Source: Tetranychus cinnabarinus (taxonomy: Eukaryota; Arthropoda; Arachnida; Trombidiformes; Tetranychidae). From it: 64,000 nt of DNA. Shown here piece after piece: positions 12,174 through 24,933 of this stretch; positions within the stretch are counted from its first letter, which is position 1, and each line of letters begins with the position of its first letter. Made by a program: the position numbers and the translations under genes. The notes under the pieces were generated by a model. That model did not search any database, was not told where the DNA came from, and saw only the letters and a list, made by a program, of their open reading frames with translations. Location of the stretch: assembly GCA_022266195.1 (NCBI GenBank), contig WHVY01000001.1, positions 4,402,001-4,466,000 of the forward strand, read 5' to 3'.

Positions 12174-13023
12174 CTAATCTTTGGCCTCAACTTTATCCTC
12201 ATTATTGGTTGCTGTGTGCCATGTAAGACGCTCTTCATAGAACTTAATAACAATTTGGGGACATTTGTGATTAGCGATAGAAGCAGGGACCAAATCTGCA
12301 TCCTCAGAGTCCTTCCTGTAAAGACCGAAGAGAAAATTTAGAAAAACGGATTAGAATTTGTGTAAAATGAGCAACAGACCAACAAGTCTGATGAGCAAAA
12401 GGGTGCATAGAAAAGATTATGGATAAGATTCTACAAAGGGAAAATTTCAAGATCAAAAAATTCAAGAGAGTTTAAATTATTTGATTGGTTACTTAAAGCT
12501 TGAAAAATGAAAAAAAGACCTAAAGAGCTTAAAATTTGACGCCAGCATAGTCTATAGTCGTTTGCTTCAACAGTTGAGCAAGTCACTCATAGGTCAGGAC
12601 AGCAAGCACATTTTACAAAAACATAACACAATCAGCTTACCATTTAATTAAAAACATGAGTTCTCCTGAGGCATCGGTTGCACCAATAATCTTTTGAGGT
12701 TCAAGACCTCTTTCAAAGCCTCTTGGTTCATCATCAGCTTTTTTCTTCTTTTTGTCTCCTTCAACAACAGTAGACTTTCTTTTCTTATCATCACCTTTCT
12801 TTTCATTCTTTTTCTTTTTTCTTTCTTCCTCGAATTCGGAGATCAGATCAGGACAATCGAGATTCTCTACTGGTTCCCACGTGTTGTCACCCTCTGAATA
12901 TCCTTTCCATTTAAGAAAATATTCAACTTTTCCATTCCGCGTTCTTTTGTCCAGAATCTTCTCAACGATGTATTCCTCTTCCTCCTCTTCCTGCTGTTTC
13001 TTTGGATCTTCAGAGTCACTCAT
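12174..13023 (-). CDS. HP1: Heterochromatin protein 1 (chromobox protein)
   Basis: Two exons (12641-13023 and 12174-12315) encode 174 residues. An acidic start (EEEEEE) leads into a chromodomain at about 17-70 (EYIVEKILDKR...YFLKWKGYSEGDNTWEP), which in HP1 binds methylated H3K9. The aromatic cage is Y, W and Y, the last tyrosine as in Drosophila HP1a. A Lys-rich hinge (about 70-95) follows. The chromoshadow domain (about 103-165) ends in IKFYEERLTWH, the dimerisation and PxVxL-binding module. The frame reads into a stop exactly at the splice donor (TGG then TAA), so an unspliced reading would wrongly truncate the protein after IKW. The product is nuclear. Confidence 0.95.
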
Positions 13024-14757
13024 ATTGATAGATTAAATACAAAATTAAAAGTTAACAAACAAGTAGTCCTAAGGAGAAGGAATGTAATTGATTACTAATC
13101 ACGGCACAAGCAATGAAAATCAAGAAGACAAAAATTAAGATTAATGAATATAATTCAAAAGGAGATTCACATAACTGAATAGATTCCTACTTGGATCAGC
13201 TTCCAAATTATTTTAACCGCGAATCCAATCATAGCGCCATCTATAAAATTTCTAAAGAAAATTTTTATAAAGCTTAAAGTAAATAACAATCAAGCTTTAT
13301 CAATTTTATTTGATAATTAACTCTCGTAAAAAGATACAATTTTTAAATAAATAATTACTTAACCAATAGAAGAAGATAAAATTATAAATCGTAAATTAAT
13401 TAATTGGCGTTTTCGTAATTTCCGTACCGCATTTGGTTGCTGATGTACTATTTCCGGTCTTCCATTTGAAATGGTGAAAGTTACCGGTAAAATCAGTTCC
13501 ATATTAACCAATAGGAATAGACTTAAAAGGCTCCATTTTTTTTAAAAGATTGCAAGCTTTTGTTTAGATTTAGCGCTTTTTTGATAAGAAACGCACTTGA
13601 AATAATGGTTAGAAACTTGGTTTGTGATTATTTTTGTTATACTGTTTGATTGTTTCAATGTTTTAACAGAGTTTTCCTCTCTTTTCTTTCAAGATATAAA
13701 CCTTTTAAGTTCAGCTAGGATTTGGCGCGTATCTGTAGACCAATTATCTCAACACAATCGTTATTAGCGCTGTTGAAGATGACTGGTAAGAGTGCATTGG
13801 AAATCATTTTTTATGACCATCATCATTCTGATTGTCAAGATAATGAACTTTACGAAGTCAAATCGACTTGCTGATTGTAATTTTCAATCGTTTCAGACCA
13901 TAAGTGAAAATTATTTTCATTTCAATTGGGTTTTTGGGTTAATACCAATTGCAATCCTGGTAATCGTATTGAGCTTTTAATTGGTAGTGAGAAAAATGAA
14001 ATCTTTTTACATAAATAGCTCATTGTAATCTCTGATGACACTTTGCTCAATTGTAAATCTCATGGGAATCCATAGAGAGTCAAATAATGTCAGATATACA
14101 TTTAAAGACATTTAGATTTAATTTTTGGCCGATGATGGACATGAGAAGCTTATTTCCCACTTGTCCTGGAAAAGCCTAATTGACAAAGCAGTCCAATGAT
14201 CATAATCCTATGTTAATTATGTTTACTGAATTTTGATTAGGAAGCCCTGTTATTCAATCAAAGATTGAAAAAATATTAACGTAGAGGACTTTCACAATTG
14301 GATTTCCTGACTTTCAATTTTAACTTGTACTTTAGATATAAATCAATGTTAAACTCTAACTTCTTCCAGACTTCGGTTTACACTTCGAATGTTGGCCTTT
14401 TTTGATGGCCAAACATATACATTAATCATTGTTTTGGAATTCACAAATGTAATGGCTAATTACAAAAGATGTTCAAGATTAAAGGTTAAATCAACATCAA
14501 GTGAGAAAAACTGTAAACATGGTAAACAATTATCAATATGAAATTAAAAACAGCAAGAAAAATTTTTTATTGCATGAAACCAGAAATGAGCTCGACTAGT
14601 GACGATTAGATTATGATTGTAAACATTGATGCATCGTCAAAATTTAGCCATTTTTTATGTTATCATAAAATGATGATTATGGATGAATAATTGATGAAAT
14701 AATTGAACACATTTTGTCCACTCAAAAAGGAAAATACACTCGAAATTTCAAACTTTT
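13024..14757. other. Intergenic DNA upstream of HP1
   Basis: The right-hand flank of HP1 (to about 13300) should contain its promoter; no TATA box is obvious. The rest runs to the 3' end of the thioredoxin-repeat gene. The only open frame of note (13792-13980) is short and hydrophobic and has no supporting signal. Confidence 0.45.
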
Positions 14758-17700
14758 TCAATCTTTCTTTTGTTTGTGTCTGAGGAAAAAGACAAGAAAA
14801 ATTGTATAAAGAATGAAGGCAACAGTCACAGCAATCAAACAATACATAAATATGTTAATCTCAGGGTGTCGATAACGATTTTTACGAAGCCATTCAAGAA
14901 CTTCCTCCTCCTTCATTAAATCTCCTGAAAGGTAAAAAAGATAAATTTTTAGATCAGATTGCTAGCAGATAAATCAAAGTCAGAGAAAAGATCAACAATA
15001 CAAACCTCTGTACATAGAAGGGAATCTTTTTCTGAAGAAAACTAGTGACGGAAGTGTAACAATGCCATACTTTCTGGCATAACGAGTATCACGAATTTTT
15101 ACGAACATGATATCAAGATCATCAGCTTCATCGTCAATTCTTTCCAATTCCTTCAAGACTTCCTCACAGTCATAACAGCCATTTTCATCTGATAAAATAA
15201 TAAAAAAGAAACATTGAGCACAATTTAAGCATTTCTTTTTTTGATGACGATAGAGATGATAATACTTACAGAAATAGACAGCAACAAAATCATTTTCTGA
15301 TAATATTTTATCAAGCATTTTTCGATTAACTTCTTCGATCTCATCTTTAAGTTCAAAAACATCTTCACTTGTCAACCAAGCAAGTACTTTATCTTCTTGC
15401 ATTAAATCACCGTCATAGAAAATGGGAATCTTTTTACGGAAATAAGCTAATGAAGGAACTTGATGAGCTTTATATTTTTGAGCAGCATTTGGATCATTTA
15501 CTTTGACAAAGTCAATTCCGTAATGATCAAGTTCGTCGTCGATTTGTTCCAATTTATTCAATACATCGGAACATTCGATACAGTCGTCGTCGTAGAAAAA
15601 CACAGCCAGAAATGGTGATTCATCGACAAGTTTATCCAGCATACGTCCATTAACATCTTCAATTTCATCTTGCAGCTCACGATTATCATCATCAATAAGC
15701 CAATCAAGAACTGAATCTTCATTACGAAGATCACCTAAGATTAAACAAAGCAAATTACATTAAATATTTGGCTTTTTATAAATAATATTTGTTCTTACCA
15801 TCGAAAAGAAGAGGATTTCCATTCCTGAAATACATTAACGCGGGAAAGTTTCTGATTCCATATCTTTTAGCCAAAGGAATGTCTTGAATCTTAACCATAT
15901 GAATACCATAGATATCACACTCATCATCAATATGTTCTAACTCCTCTAAAACAATATCACAGGCTCGACAGTGAGGCTTGTCTGGAGCAATGAAGAAAAA
16001 AAATTATTCACCCGATTCACAATAAATTGTGATTATTATACTTACAGAAAAAAACAACTAAATAGTGAGACGATGAAATGAGCTGTCCAAGTAATTCTCT
16101 GTTTACAGATTCAATGGTATCTTCTGATCTTTGTTGAATCAACCACTGAAGAACATCTTCTTCAGCAGAAATATCCCCAGAATAGACTGACGGAGTTCCT
16201 TTCTCGAAATATATCAAAGCAGGAAAAGTTTTGCATCCATATTCATCAGCAATGTCCATGTCTTTGGTCTTGACAAATGCTATACCATGTTTATCCGTAT
16301 CAGTATCAATGTTTTCCAAGTCATCCAGAACCGCTTGACATTGTTCACAATCATCAGAGTCTAGTGAGTTTAGTTAAGGGGTTAAGGAATAGCAACGCAA
16401 TTTAAGGAATGGGGACACACAAGATACAAACCAAACCAAAATAAAAAATGAGAATGCATAAAACCTCTATAAAATAAGAGCGCTTTTTGATGAGATACAA
16501 ATCAATAGATTTTGTATAATAGAGTAAAACCGCGAGTCCAACTTTCTGATCAATTATAGCTCTATTATACATTGTATAATAGAGATAAATATAATTTGTT
16601 TACTTGAATCTTAAATCAAGTAATTGAAAAATCTTAGACCAAGATTTTTCATGGATTAGCTGAAAATTAAACAAACATCAAACATTGATACTTACAAAAA
16701 TAAACTGCTACATGATCTTGAGTTGCCAACAATTTTCGTAATATTTTGCCATCAATTTCCTCAATCATATCCAAACTTGGGTCTTTCATTGAAATTAACC
16801 ATTCTAATATTTTATCAGGCTTCTTAAGATCACCTAATAGAATTGAATAAAAGTAATTAATAAAACTGTTTGGAATAAAATTTAAATTTTGGTCAATTAC
16901 CAGGATAAATAATGGGATCGTTTTCATCTCCTTTCTTAAAGAAGAGTAGAGCTGGTAGTGCATAAGCACCGTAGCTTTTAGCCAAGGCATTGTCTTCGAT
17001 TTTGACAAACTTGATTCCGGCTGCATCAGCTTCATCATCAATCTTTTCCAATTCATCCAAAGCACGGTCACATTGTTTACAATCTTGTCTTGAGTAAAAC
17101 AGAACTGCTAGATAATTGATTCGTCCTAATAATCGTTCAAACATTCGTCGATTAACACGTTCAATAGCATCTGAAGATTCCATATTTTCAGGTCGAGTTA
17201 ACCATTCCAAGACTTCTTCCTCATCGAATAAATCACCCTCGTATTTCAATGGTTTACCTCGTCTAAAGAACACTAATCCCGGTGGGTTTCGTATTCCGTA
17301 TTTCTTAGCAATTAAATTGTCCGATATTTTTATCAATTCAACCTCATAATCAGAGCAATCATCATCAATATTTTCCAAATGTTCCAATATCTCTTCACTT
17401 TCATCATCATTTTGCTTATAAAAGAGAACAGCTAAATATTCCTTTTCGTTAATTAATCGGAACAATATTTCACGATTTACATTTTCAATTGTGTCTTCAT
17501 TTTTCTGTTGAATCAACCATTCTAAAACTTCTTCTTCAATCGTTAAATCACCATCATAAATGCTTGGAGATCCATTCTCGAAGTAGACTAAAGTTGGAAT
17601 TTTGGTGATTCCAATTTCTTTAGCATAATTGATATCATTTGTTTTAACAAAATGAACTCCTATCTTATCAGTATCATCATCAATGTTTTCCAATTCAGTC

Positions 17701-20700
17701 AATATTTTCTCACATTCAGGGCAGTCACCATCCTCGTAAAAGAATACAACAATGTTAGGAACATCTTCGATCAAAACTTCTAACATTTTCCTGTCAACCT
17801 GTTCAATAACATCTTCTTTAGATCCTTTCGAGTCAACCATCCATGCAAGAACAGCATGTTCATCTTTAAGATCACCTTCATAAAACTGAGGGAAACGGTT
17901 CTTGAAAAAGATAAGAGCAGGAAAAGCGACAACATTATACTCTTTCGCTAGATCAGTATCCTCTATGCGAACGAAATCAATATCATTTGATTCAGCAATA
18001 TGATCAACCTTTTCCAACTCATACAAAACCTTTTCACACTCAGAGCAACCTTTGTCTTTGATAAACAAGACAGCAACATAAGGTGATCGGGTCAACAATT
18101 TATCCAACATTTTCTTGTTTAATTCTTCAATAGAATCCCGTGAACTCAATGCCTCTTCTGATGTAACCCATTTCAAAACATCATCTGGTTTTTTCATATC
18201 TCCATTGTAAACAGTTGGTTTGCCGTTACGATAAAGAACTAAACTTGGAAAAGTGTTGATTCCATTTTTACGAGCTAAATTTTCATCATCTGTGGTAACA
18301 AACAAGATTCCGTGTTCATCAGTGTCATCATCAATATGCTCCAAGCCTGCTAAAATCTGGGAACACTCTTTACAATTGTCTGGTGCATAGAAGACTAGAA
18401 TATAAGGCGATTCTTCAATCAAATCTTCAAGAATTTCCTCTGTTACTTCTTCAATTGTATCTTCTGTCTTCTGTTTAATCAGCCACGCCAAAGCTTCTTC
18501 CTCTTTAGTCAAGTCACCTTCATAGACAGTTGGTAATCGATTCTCGAAATAAACCAAAATTGGTAGTTCATCCATAAGTCCGTATTCTTTAGCTAGTTTA
18601 TCATCATCGATTTTTACCAACGGTATATCGTATTTATCTGCATCATCGTCAATATTTTCTAGCTCTTTGAGTACGATGGCACTTTTGGGTGAGTCTCGAT
18701 CATAAAATAATACAGCAACTGCATCAGCAGTGGAAATCAGAGTCTCCAAAGTTTTCGAATTGACATCTTCAATTTCAACTGATGCTTGTTGTTCAATCAG
18801 CCATTTAAGAACTTCTTCCTCTTTGGTTAAATCGCCTTCATAAACCGCTGGAACTTCATTCTCAAAGAAAACAACTGCAGGTAATTTATTCAGATGATAT
18901 TTTTCAGCAGCTTCAACATCATTGGTTTTCACAAAGACGATATCATTACGGTCACAATCATCATCAATATGCTCCAATTCCCGAAGAATCTCAGCTGACT
19001 TTCGATTCGATGAGTCGTAAAACAAGACTGCTATGTGAGCAGTTCTTTCGATCAAAGCGTAAAGCATTTTATCTGAAACTTCCTCTATTTCATCTGAATT
19101 GAGCTGCTTCTGTAACCAAGCTAAGACTTTTTCCTCTTTCTCCAAATCTCCATCATAAAGGTTAGGAATTTGCTTCTCAAAATAAATTAATGCTGGTAAC
19201 TCATCGTCTATACCATACTCTTTGGCTAGTGCAGCATCGTCTATTTTGATAAATGGTAATCCAAGTTTATCACAATCATCATCAATGTTTTCCAATTCTC
19301 TGATGGCGTCAAGAGATTTTTGATCATCCTTATCGTCTATTACAAAAATAAAGTCAAATGAATTTCATTTTAGTTAAACAAGAATCTATAATTGAAATGG
19401 TTAAAGCTTCAATGCTTTAAATGATGAATGAAACCTGCAAATAAAAAATTTGCATCGCAAGATGTTCTTAATTACAATGTTTTGACTGATTAAGAAAATG
19501 CAGGTAAAATCAACTTAAAGTCTCGCCAATGTCACAGAAAGCATTTGCTACAGCTTCAAAGGTTTTTTTTCTGGAATTCAATATCTAAAATTACTTTACA
19601 GCTTAAGTTGCAGCAATAAGCTACAGTTAGTATTGAAATGTCAAAGATTGAGACCACTGATGAAAAGATGAATAGCATTGTACTTAGAAGCAATAACATT
19701 ATCTTGTAGTCGAACTTAATATGTCTCAACTATCAACATTTAAGCTGAAAAATCTATCATTTGACCTATTTTTAAGCATAGTACATAGTGTATCGTTTGT
19801 TGTTTCAAATGGTTAAACAAAATCCATAGTAGTTACATCCATAGTATACAAAATTTACAGTCAAACTTTCTGAAATTTGGGATACGACACCTTATTAGTG
19901 ACTATAAATAGTTCAATCATTTTCTAACAGACTCAAAAAGCAAGTCAATTCGTATCCAAATTGACTGCAACAAAACCAAAAATTGGCGTGAATATCAACT
20001 GAAAAACAAACCTGGATCCTTGAAATGATCATCTGTTAAGTTATCTCATTCCTTAATCTTAGGTTTTAAATCTCGGTGTGAATCATGAAATCGATAAATT
20101 AAATAGCACAGAAACAAGTTTTGCCTTGGATCTAAAATTTTTATGAACTCTCTAGCTAAGCTAATTAAAATTTTATATAAGAAACGTTGTCATCAAAATT
20201 TCATCAAGAAGTATTAATTAGATGATAAAATTTACGATGTTGAATGACAAGAAAATAATCAATCAATGGCAAACAACAAATCCATTTAAAAAGAGTTCTG
20301 TGTTGGTGATACTTACAGAATAAGACAGCAACTTGAGATTTGTTGGAGACAATTTGATGAAGGACGACGTCTGAAACATCTTCAATCTCATCTGAAGCTT
20401 GTTGATGAACAAGCCAATCAAGAACTTGGTCCTCTTTAGTTAAATCTCCTGAATAAAAGTTGGGTATCTGAGATTCAAAATAAACTAAACAAGGCATTTC
20501 ATGATTGTCGATGCCAAATTGCCTAGCAGCTTCTCGGTCATTTGTTTTCACAAACAAGATTCCATGTTGCCTACAATCATCATCAATGGTTTCCATTTCT
20601 CGCAAAACTGTCTTGCTTTTTTCCTGAGTGTCATCGTCTTAAGAATAAAAAATTAGATAAAGAATAGAAATTAAATTAAAGCTCTAAAAATTATCAAGGC

Positions 20701-23182
20701 TCAAGTAAAACTCTGTGTCAAGCCTTACATGAACTCTGCGTAAATGCAAGGCCTATGTTGAATAGTAAACAACTTACAGAAAAGGACGACAAGATGTTCA
20801 GACTCTTCTATGAGAGACTCAAGTACTTTGGTTGACACTTCTTCGATCAAGGAATCTTTCTCATTTTCATCATCAGCGGTGTCACGGAAGTCAACTAACC
20901 AGTCAAGAACTGCTAACTCGTCTTCCAAGTCACCTGTTGAAGAATTGAATAGCAAAGGGTAAAGCAAAGGGTAACATGAAAAGTATAGATAGACACTCAC
21001 CTTGATAAACAATTGGAATCCTTTTACGATAGTAAACCAAAGCAGGAAGATCTTCAAGTCCATATTCAAAGGCCAAACTTTGATCGGATATTTTGACGAA
21101 ACTGATTCCTTTACGATCAGCATCATCATCAATCTCTTCTAATTCATGTAATACCTTTTCACACTTTTTACAGTTATTTTTATCTGTTGAAGTGAAGCCA
21201 ACAAGAAAAGGAAAGTTTAGGACAAAAACAAAAAAAAGAGATGAAATATGTAAGTTAATATAATCAAATTTAAATAAATATCTCCTGTATTAACAAGTAA
21301 TTAATCAAAGAAAAAATAAAATAATCTTTTTAGGATAATTTATGGTGTTCATTACACAGTTTTGTTCATAATGGGTTGCGGATCAGCTGGGACAAGTTAA
21401 GTTTACAATAAGACTCTAAACTAAACTTTCATCTCGAAGATTTTGTCTCTTCAAGATAATTTCACAGTTTTTGAGCTTATTGAACTACTCATCACTACTA
21501 AATAATAATAATATGAATAATGATCAGAAAGTTGGGATAAAGTGCATGTTTTGTGTGCTGTAACTCAATTTGAAACCTACAAAAGAAGCGCTCTTATTTT
21601 ACTAAATCAAACATAATGTTAAGTTGGTGGGTAAAATTGGATTTGCAGTTCAAAGATATGAATGATTCAATGAGAGCAGGAAATGTATTGAAATTGTCTG
21701 CTAAGATTGAGCTGGAAAAAAGGGAATAACATTGCAATTAAAAATGGATTGATTATTTTTTCAGATTCAATAGTGAATGTTAATCATACTCACAGAATAA
21801 GACAGCTATGTAGTCATGTGTATCAATGTATTTTTGTAGATTTTTGGAATTGACTTCTTCAATTTTCTCTGGTGAATCCAAAGAGTCAATTGAAATTACC
21901 CATTCCAGTAATAAGTCCTCTTTGGCTAAATCTCCTGTAAAAATGTCCGAATCCAATTATTAAGAGATGTTAGCAGTAACCACCAAGTCCATTGACTTGA
22001 CCAAAAAAATAAAAGGTTTAAAGATGAAATTAAAAAAAGGTTTACCTTCATAAACTGTAACCTCTCTGTTTTTAATGTAAGCCAAACTGGGAAACTCAGT
22101 AATGTCAAATTTTTTAGCTCCAGCTCTTTCTGATGTTTTAACAAAATTGACCTTTAGTTTGTCCACATCATCATAAATCTGTGAATAACCAAAGTAATTA
22201 GTTAATCATTTCAGGAAATATCTTTATTAAACTCCAACCTTTTCTAATCCATGAAGCAAGTCCTTACATTCAGTGCATGATCGTGTATCTGAAATTAAAA
22301 TGAACGACAATCAGATTGGTTCAAAAAAGTACAGTTAATTGTGAAAAAGATGGAAAAATATCTGAATGAACTGATATTTCAGTGAAGGTCAAGTTTAACA
22401 ATGAATCAAATTTCCTTTCCTAGATTACATTTGATTGGTATGATTTGGAAAACAGTTTTGTTAAAAATCAACGATATTGATGTGTAAAAATACAAAACAT
22501 GTTTTATTGCAATCATTTAATCTTATTGTCGCTCGTGGATATTATTTCAATGAGTGCTTAAAAATTTGAACAACCTTGGTTTAAAGCATCATTTGCTCAA
22601 CTGTTTCATCTCAACCTACTTTTGGTCTAACAACAGTAAATCTGGTTAGTAAATCTGGTTAACCTTAGATTCACATTTGCTAATTGAGCTCCATATGCAA
22701 CTCATATTTTTCCCAAATACACATCAAGTTAAGGTCACTCAAGTCTTAAAAATGTTCAAAGGAAAAGCAATGAAAAAATTGTTACTCGAAATTGATTCCT
22801 CAGTTAAAGTCACATTGTTAAGTTCACACAAACCTAAATGTATCTCTATCAAGAGTAAACATTTTTTAGCATCAACATGTATCAATATATTTTCAACTGA
22901 TCTTCACTTAATTTAGATGTTAATTGCTTGTCTATCTGAACTGGTTAATAATTAGATGGCTTGTGTATGAAGGTTGTTAAAATACTTACAAAAGAAGACA
23001 AGAAGAGTAGATCCTTGGTCAACTTGATTCTCAAGCTCTTTGGCAGTTAATTCTTGGATAAACTCAGAGGGAAATGCTGGTTTCCGAGCATAAGATGTAT
23101 CACAAATTAATAAAAAAAGTGTAATTAATGTTTGTAAAATTTTGTGAGGATATATATTCCTATAGACTCGATGTAACTTCAT
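14758..23182 (-). CDS. ER membrane protein with 15 tandem thioredoxin-like domains
   Basis: Fourteen exons (22990-23182, 22239-22288, 22046-22178, 21794-21934, 21001-21183, 20778-20933, 20317-20637, 16901-19336, 16696-16833, 16046-16360, 15799-15981, 15270-15734, 15006-15188, 14758-14924) join in frame to 1,687 residues. A signal peptide (about 1-33) precedes 15 repeats of about 110 residues. Each has the pattern ML..L......VAVLFY.D..C.EC...L.ELE.IDDD.D..GI.FVK..D...AKEYGI...PALVYF..G.P..YEGDL..EEEVL.WL. Ten repeats keep CxxC. Repeats 3, 4, 5, 6 and 10 have lost it. One membrane helix (about 1657-1680) and the tail HKQKKD follow; KQKKD fits a KxKxx ER-retrieval signal. The organisation recalls PDI and calsequestrin, but I recognise no named family. 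A redox or Ca2+-buffering role in the ER is inference. Confidence 0.88.
19337..20316 (-). other. Large intron of the thioredoxin-repeat gene
   Basis: A 980-bp intron lies between the exon ending in VAVLF and the giant 2,436-nt exon. I see no nested gene, inverted repeat or RNA gene in it. Confidence 0.5.
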
Positions 23183-24933
23183 ATCATTGAGAGGTAAACA
23201 AGTTGATACATGTACAAAATTAGTTGGTCTTGGTTGTTATAATTGGTATAAACAAAAGATTAATAACAAAATAAATTTATTTATTGTTGATAATTATGTA
23301 ACAATTTAGATAAATGGTTAACGTTGGGTTAAATGTGGTTAGAGAAACACTTTAATGAATCAAGTTGGAAGCCAAGGTGAAAAATATGATGTGTTAAAAT
23401 ATGTAATCGCAACGGTTGTACGCGAGGTAAACACAGTTGATCTTGTTGTTAATTTAGCTGAATGAAAGTAAAATTGAGTCAAAAATATTGAGTTAAAAAT
23501 GTGGAAACAAACGATAAAAGTTGAGAAGATGGCGAAGAAAGGAAAAGAAAGGCGAAAAAAGAAGAAAAGAAACTGAAATAGAAATTGAAGAAATTTTTCC
23601 AGCTTTTGGATGATAACAAAGTTATTCCAGATTCAATCCAAATTTAGTTGTAACAACAAAAGCTATATTCATCGCCCATTCTGATTATACGTAACAACTC
23701 GCACTCGCTTTTTCTTCATCTTCATTCTCATCTTCATACTCATCATCATCTCTTTCATATCTTCAGCTTGTTTACAGTGAAAACACTCCCAGTGTCACTT
23801 AAACTCTACTTCCGTTCGCTATGTTCATCGTCAAACTTACTCAAGCTCACCATTTATTTTCATCATCATCATCATCATTATTTTCACTTTCATTTTCATT
23901 TTAGTCTTTGGGAAATCTTGATGAAAATAGACGCAGGCTTAGCAAGTTGCCAAATGAATTTACCATCAAGATGAGAATAGGATTACCAATTGAATTTTTT
24001 AAACCAATGCTTCATGATGAACATAAACCTAAACATCTAAACGGCAAATTCATGGATAAATCATTTCAATTTTAGTTTTTTACAGTTTATCAATGAACCA
24101 TTTTTGATCACCATTTGATAAACATTTTACACTAGATAAATCTTTGAAATAAGGTTGAATTGAAAGTTGGTTGAGATTTCGCCGCCATCGATGTAATTGC
24201 TCTCCAAGATCCCAGAATTATGTCCATATTGTAAAATTTTTAAGAAATTGTTGAGATCACTATTAGCTAAGAAAATTGTCCGATTTCCCAAAATTAATCG
24301 ATAATCAAATTGCAATTTTTACTCTATTTTGAAAACCGAGTTGTTGATCAAACAAGAATGATTGGAATAATCACATTCTTGGCTGATTTCATTTTTGATT
24401 ATTTATCATATTCCTTCCATATTGAATTGTAATCGGCAGAAAACTAAAATGATTGCAAGAACTTTTTGATTGTCGCTATTATTGATAACTTGTTCCAATG
24501 ACACCGTTCTTCAGTTAGTCGGAAATTTTGATTTCAACTGGGCTCACTCTACTACTGACTTAATTTTTCAGATAAAAATTAATCACGACCAATTTCGTTT
24601 TCATTTCATATAACTCATAATGAATCAATTTCATTACATGAAATGCTGATAAGATAAAATAACACAAGAACGAAGTGAAGAGTGATTGTTTTTACGAAGA
24701 ATAACAAAATTGTCTCAATTTTTGTTCTTTTTTCTTTTGCATTTATGCTCTAGGTGTTGAAGAGGACGAAAAATGTGATTTAAGTAAATGACCAAAAAGC
24801 CACAGTGCATCTTTCATAAAATGCTCATCTATTCCTTGATTTTTACAAATGTGACAATAAAAAAGTAGTGGAGGAAGGTAAGGGAGGGAAAAAGGGAATA
24901 AGGAATGGAGGGAAAAGAAAATTAGTTTATGTT
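23183..24933. other. Intergenic DNA between thioredoxin-repeat gene and CNOT2
   Basis: The left part is the upstream region of the thioredoxin-repeat gene. The right part is the 3' untranslated region of CNOT2. A CAT/CTT-rich simple stretch lies near 23710-23900. I see no gene. Confidence 0.5.

Noticed and set aside
13792..13980. 62-codon hydrophobic frame ending VFGLIPIAILVIVLSF, with an acceptor-like site near 13896 and ATGACTG/GTAAGA at 13780
   Set aside because: The two pieces do not join in a usable phase. The start codon has no promoter signal and no family resemblance is visible. Small membrane-protein status is not supported.
16500..16600. Short repeats TTGTATAATAGAG in an intron of the thioredoxin-repeat gene
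   Set aside because: Only two or three short copies in AT-rich DNA, with no inverted ends or target duplication. Probably chance or slippage.
22677..22916. 79-codon plus-strand frame
   Set aside because: It lies within an intron of the thioredoxin-repeat gene on the opposite strand, with no motif or start-site support.
23750..23974. 68-codon frame with a poly-His stretch (HHHHHH)
   Set aside because: It is a CAT/CAC simple repeat in intergenic DNA with no start or splice support.
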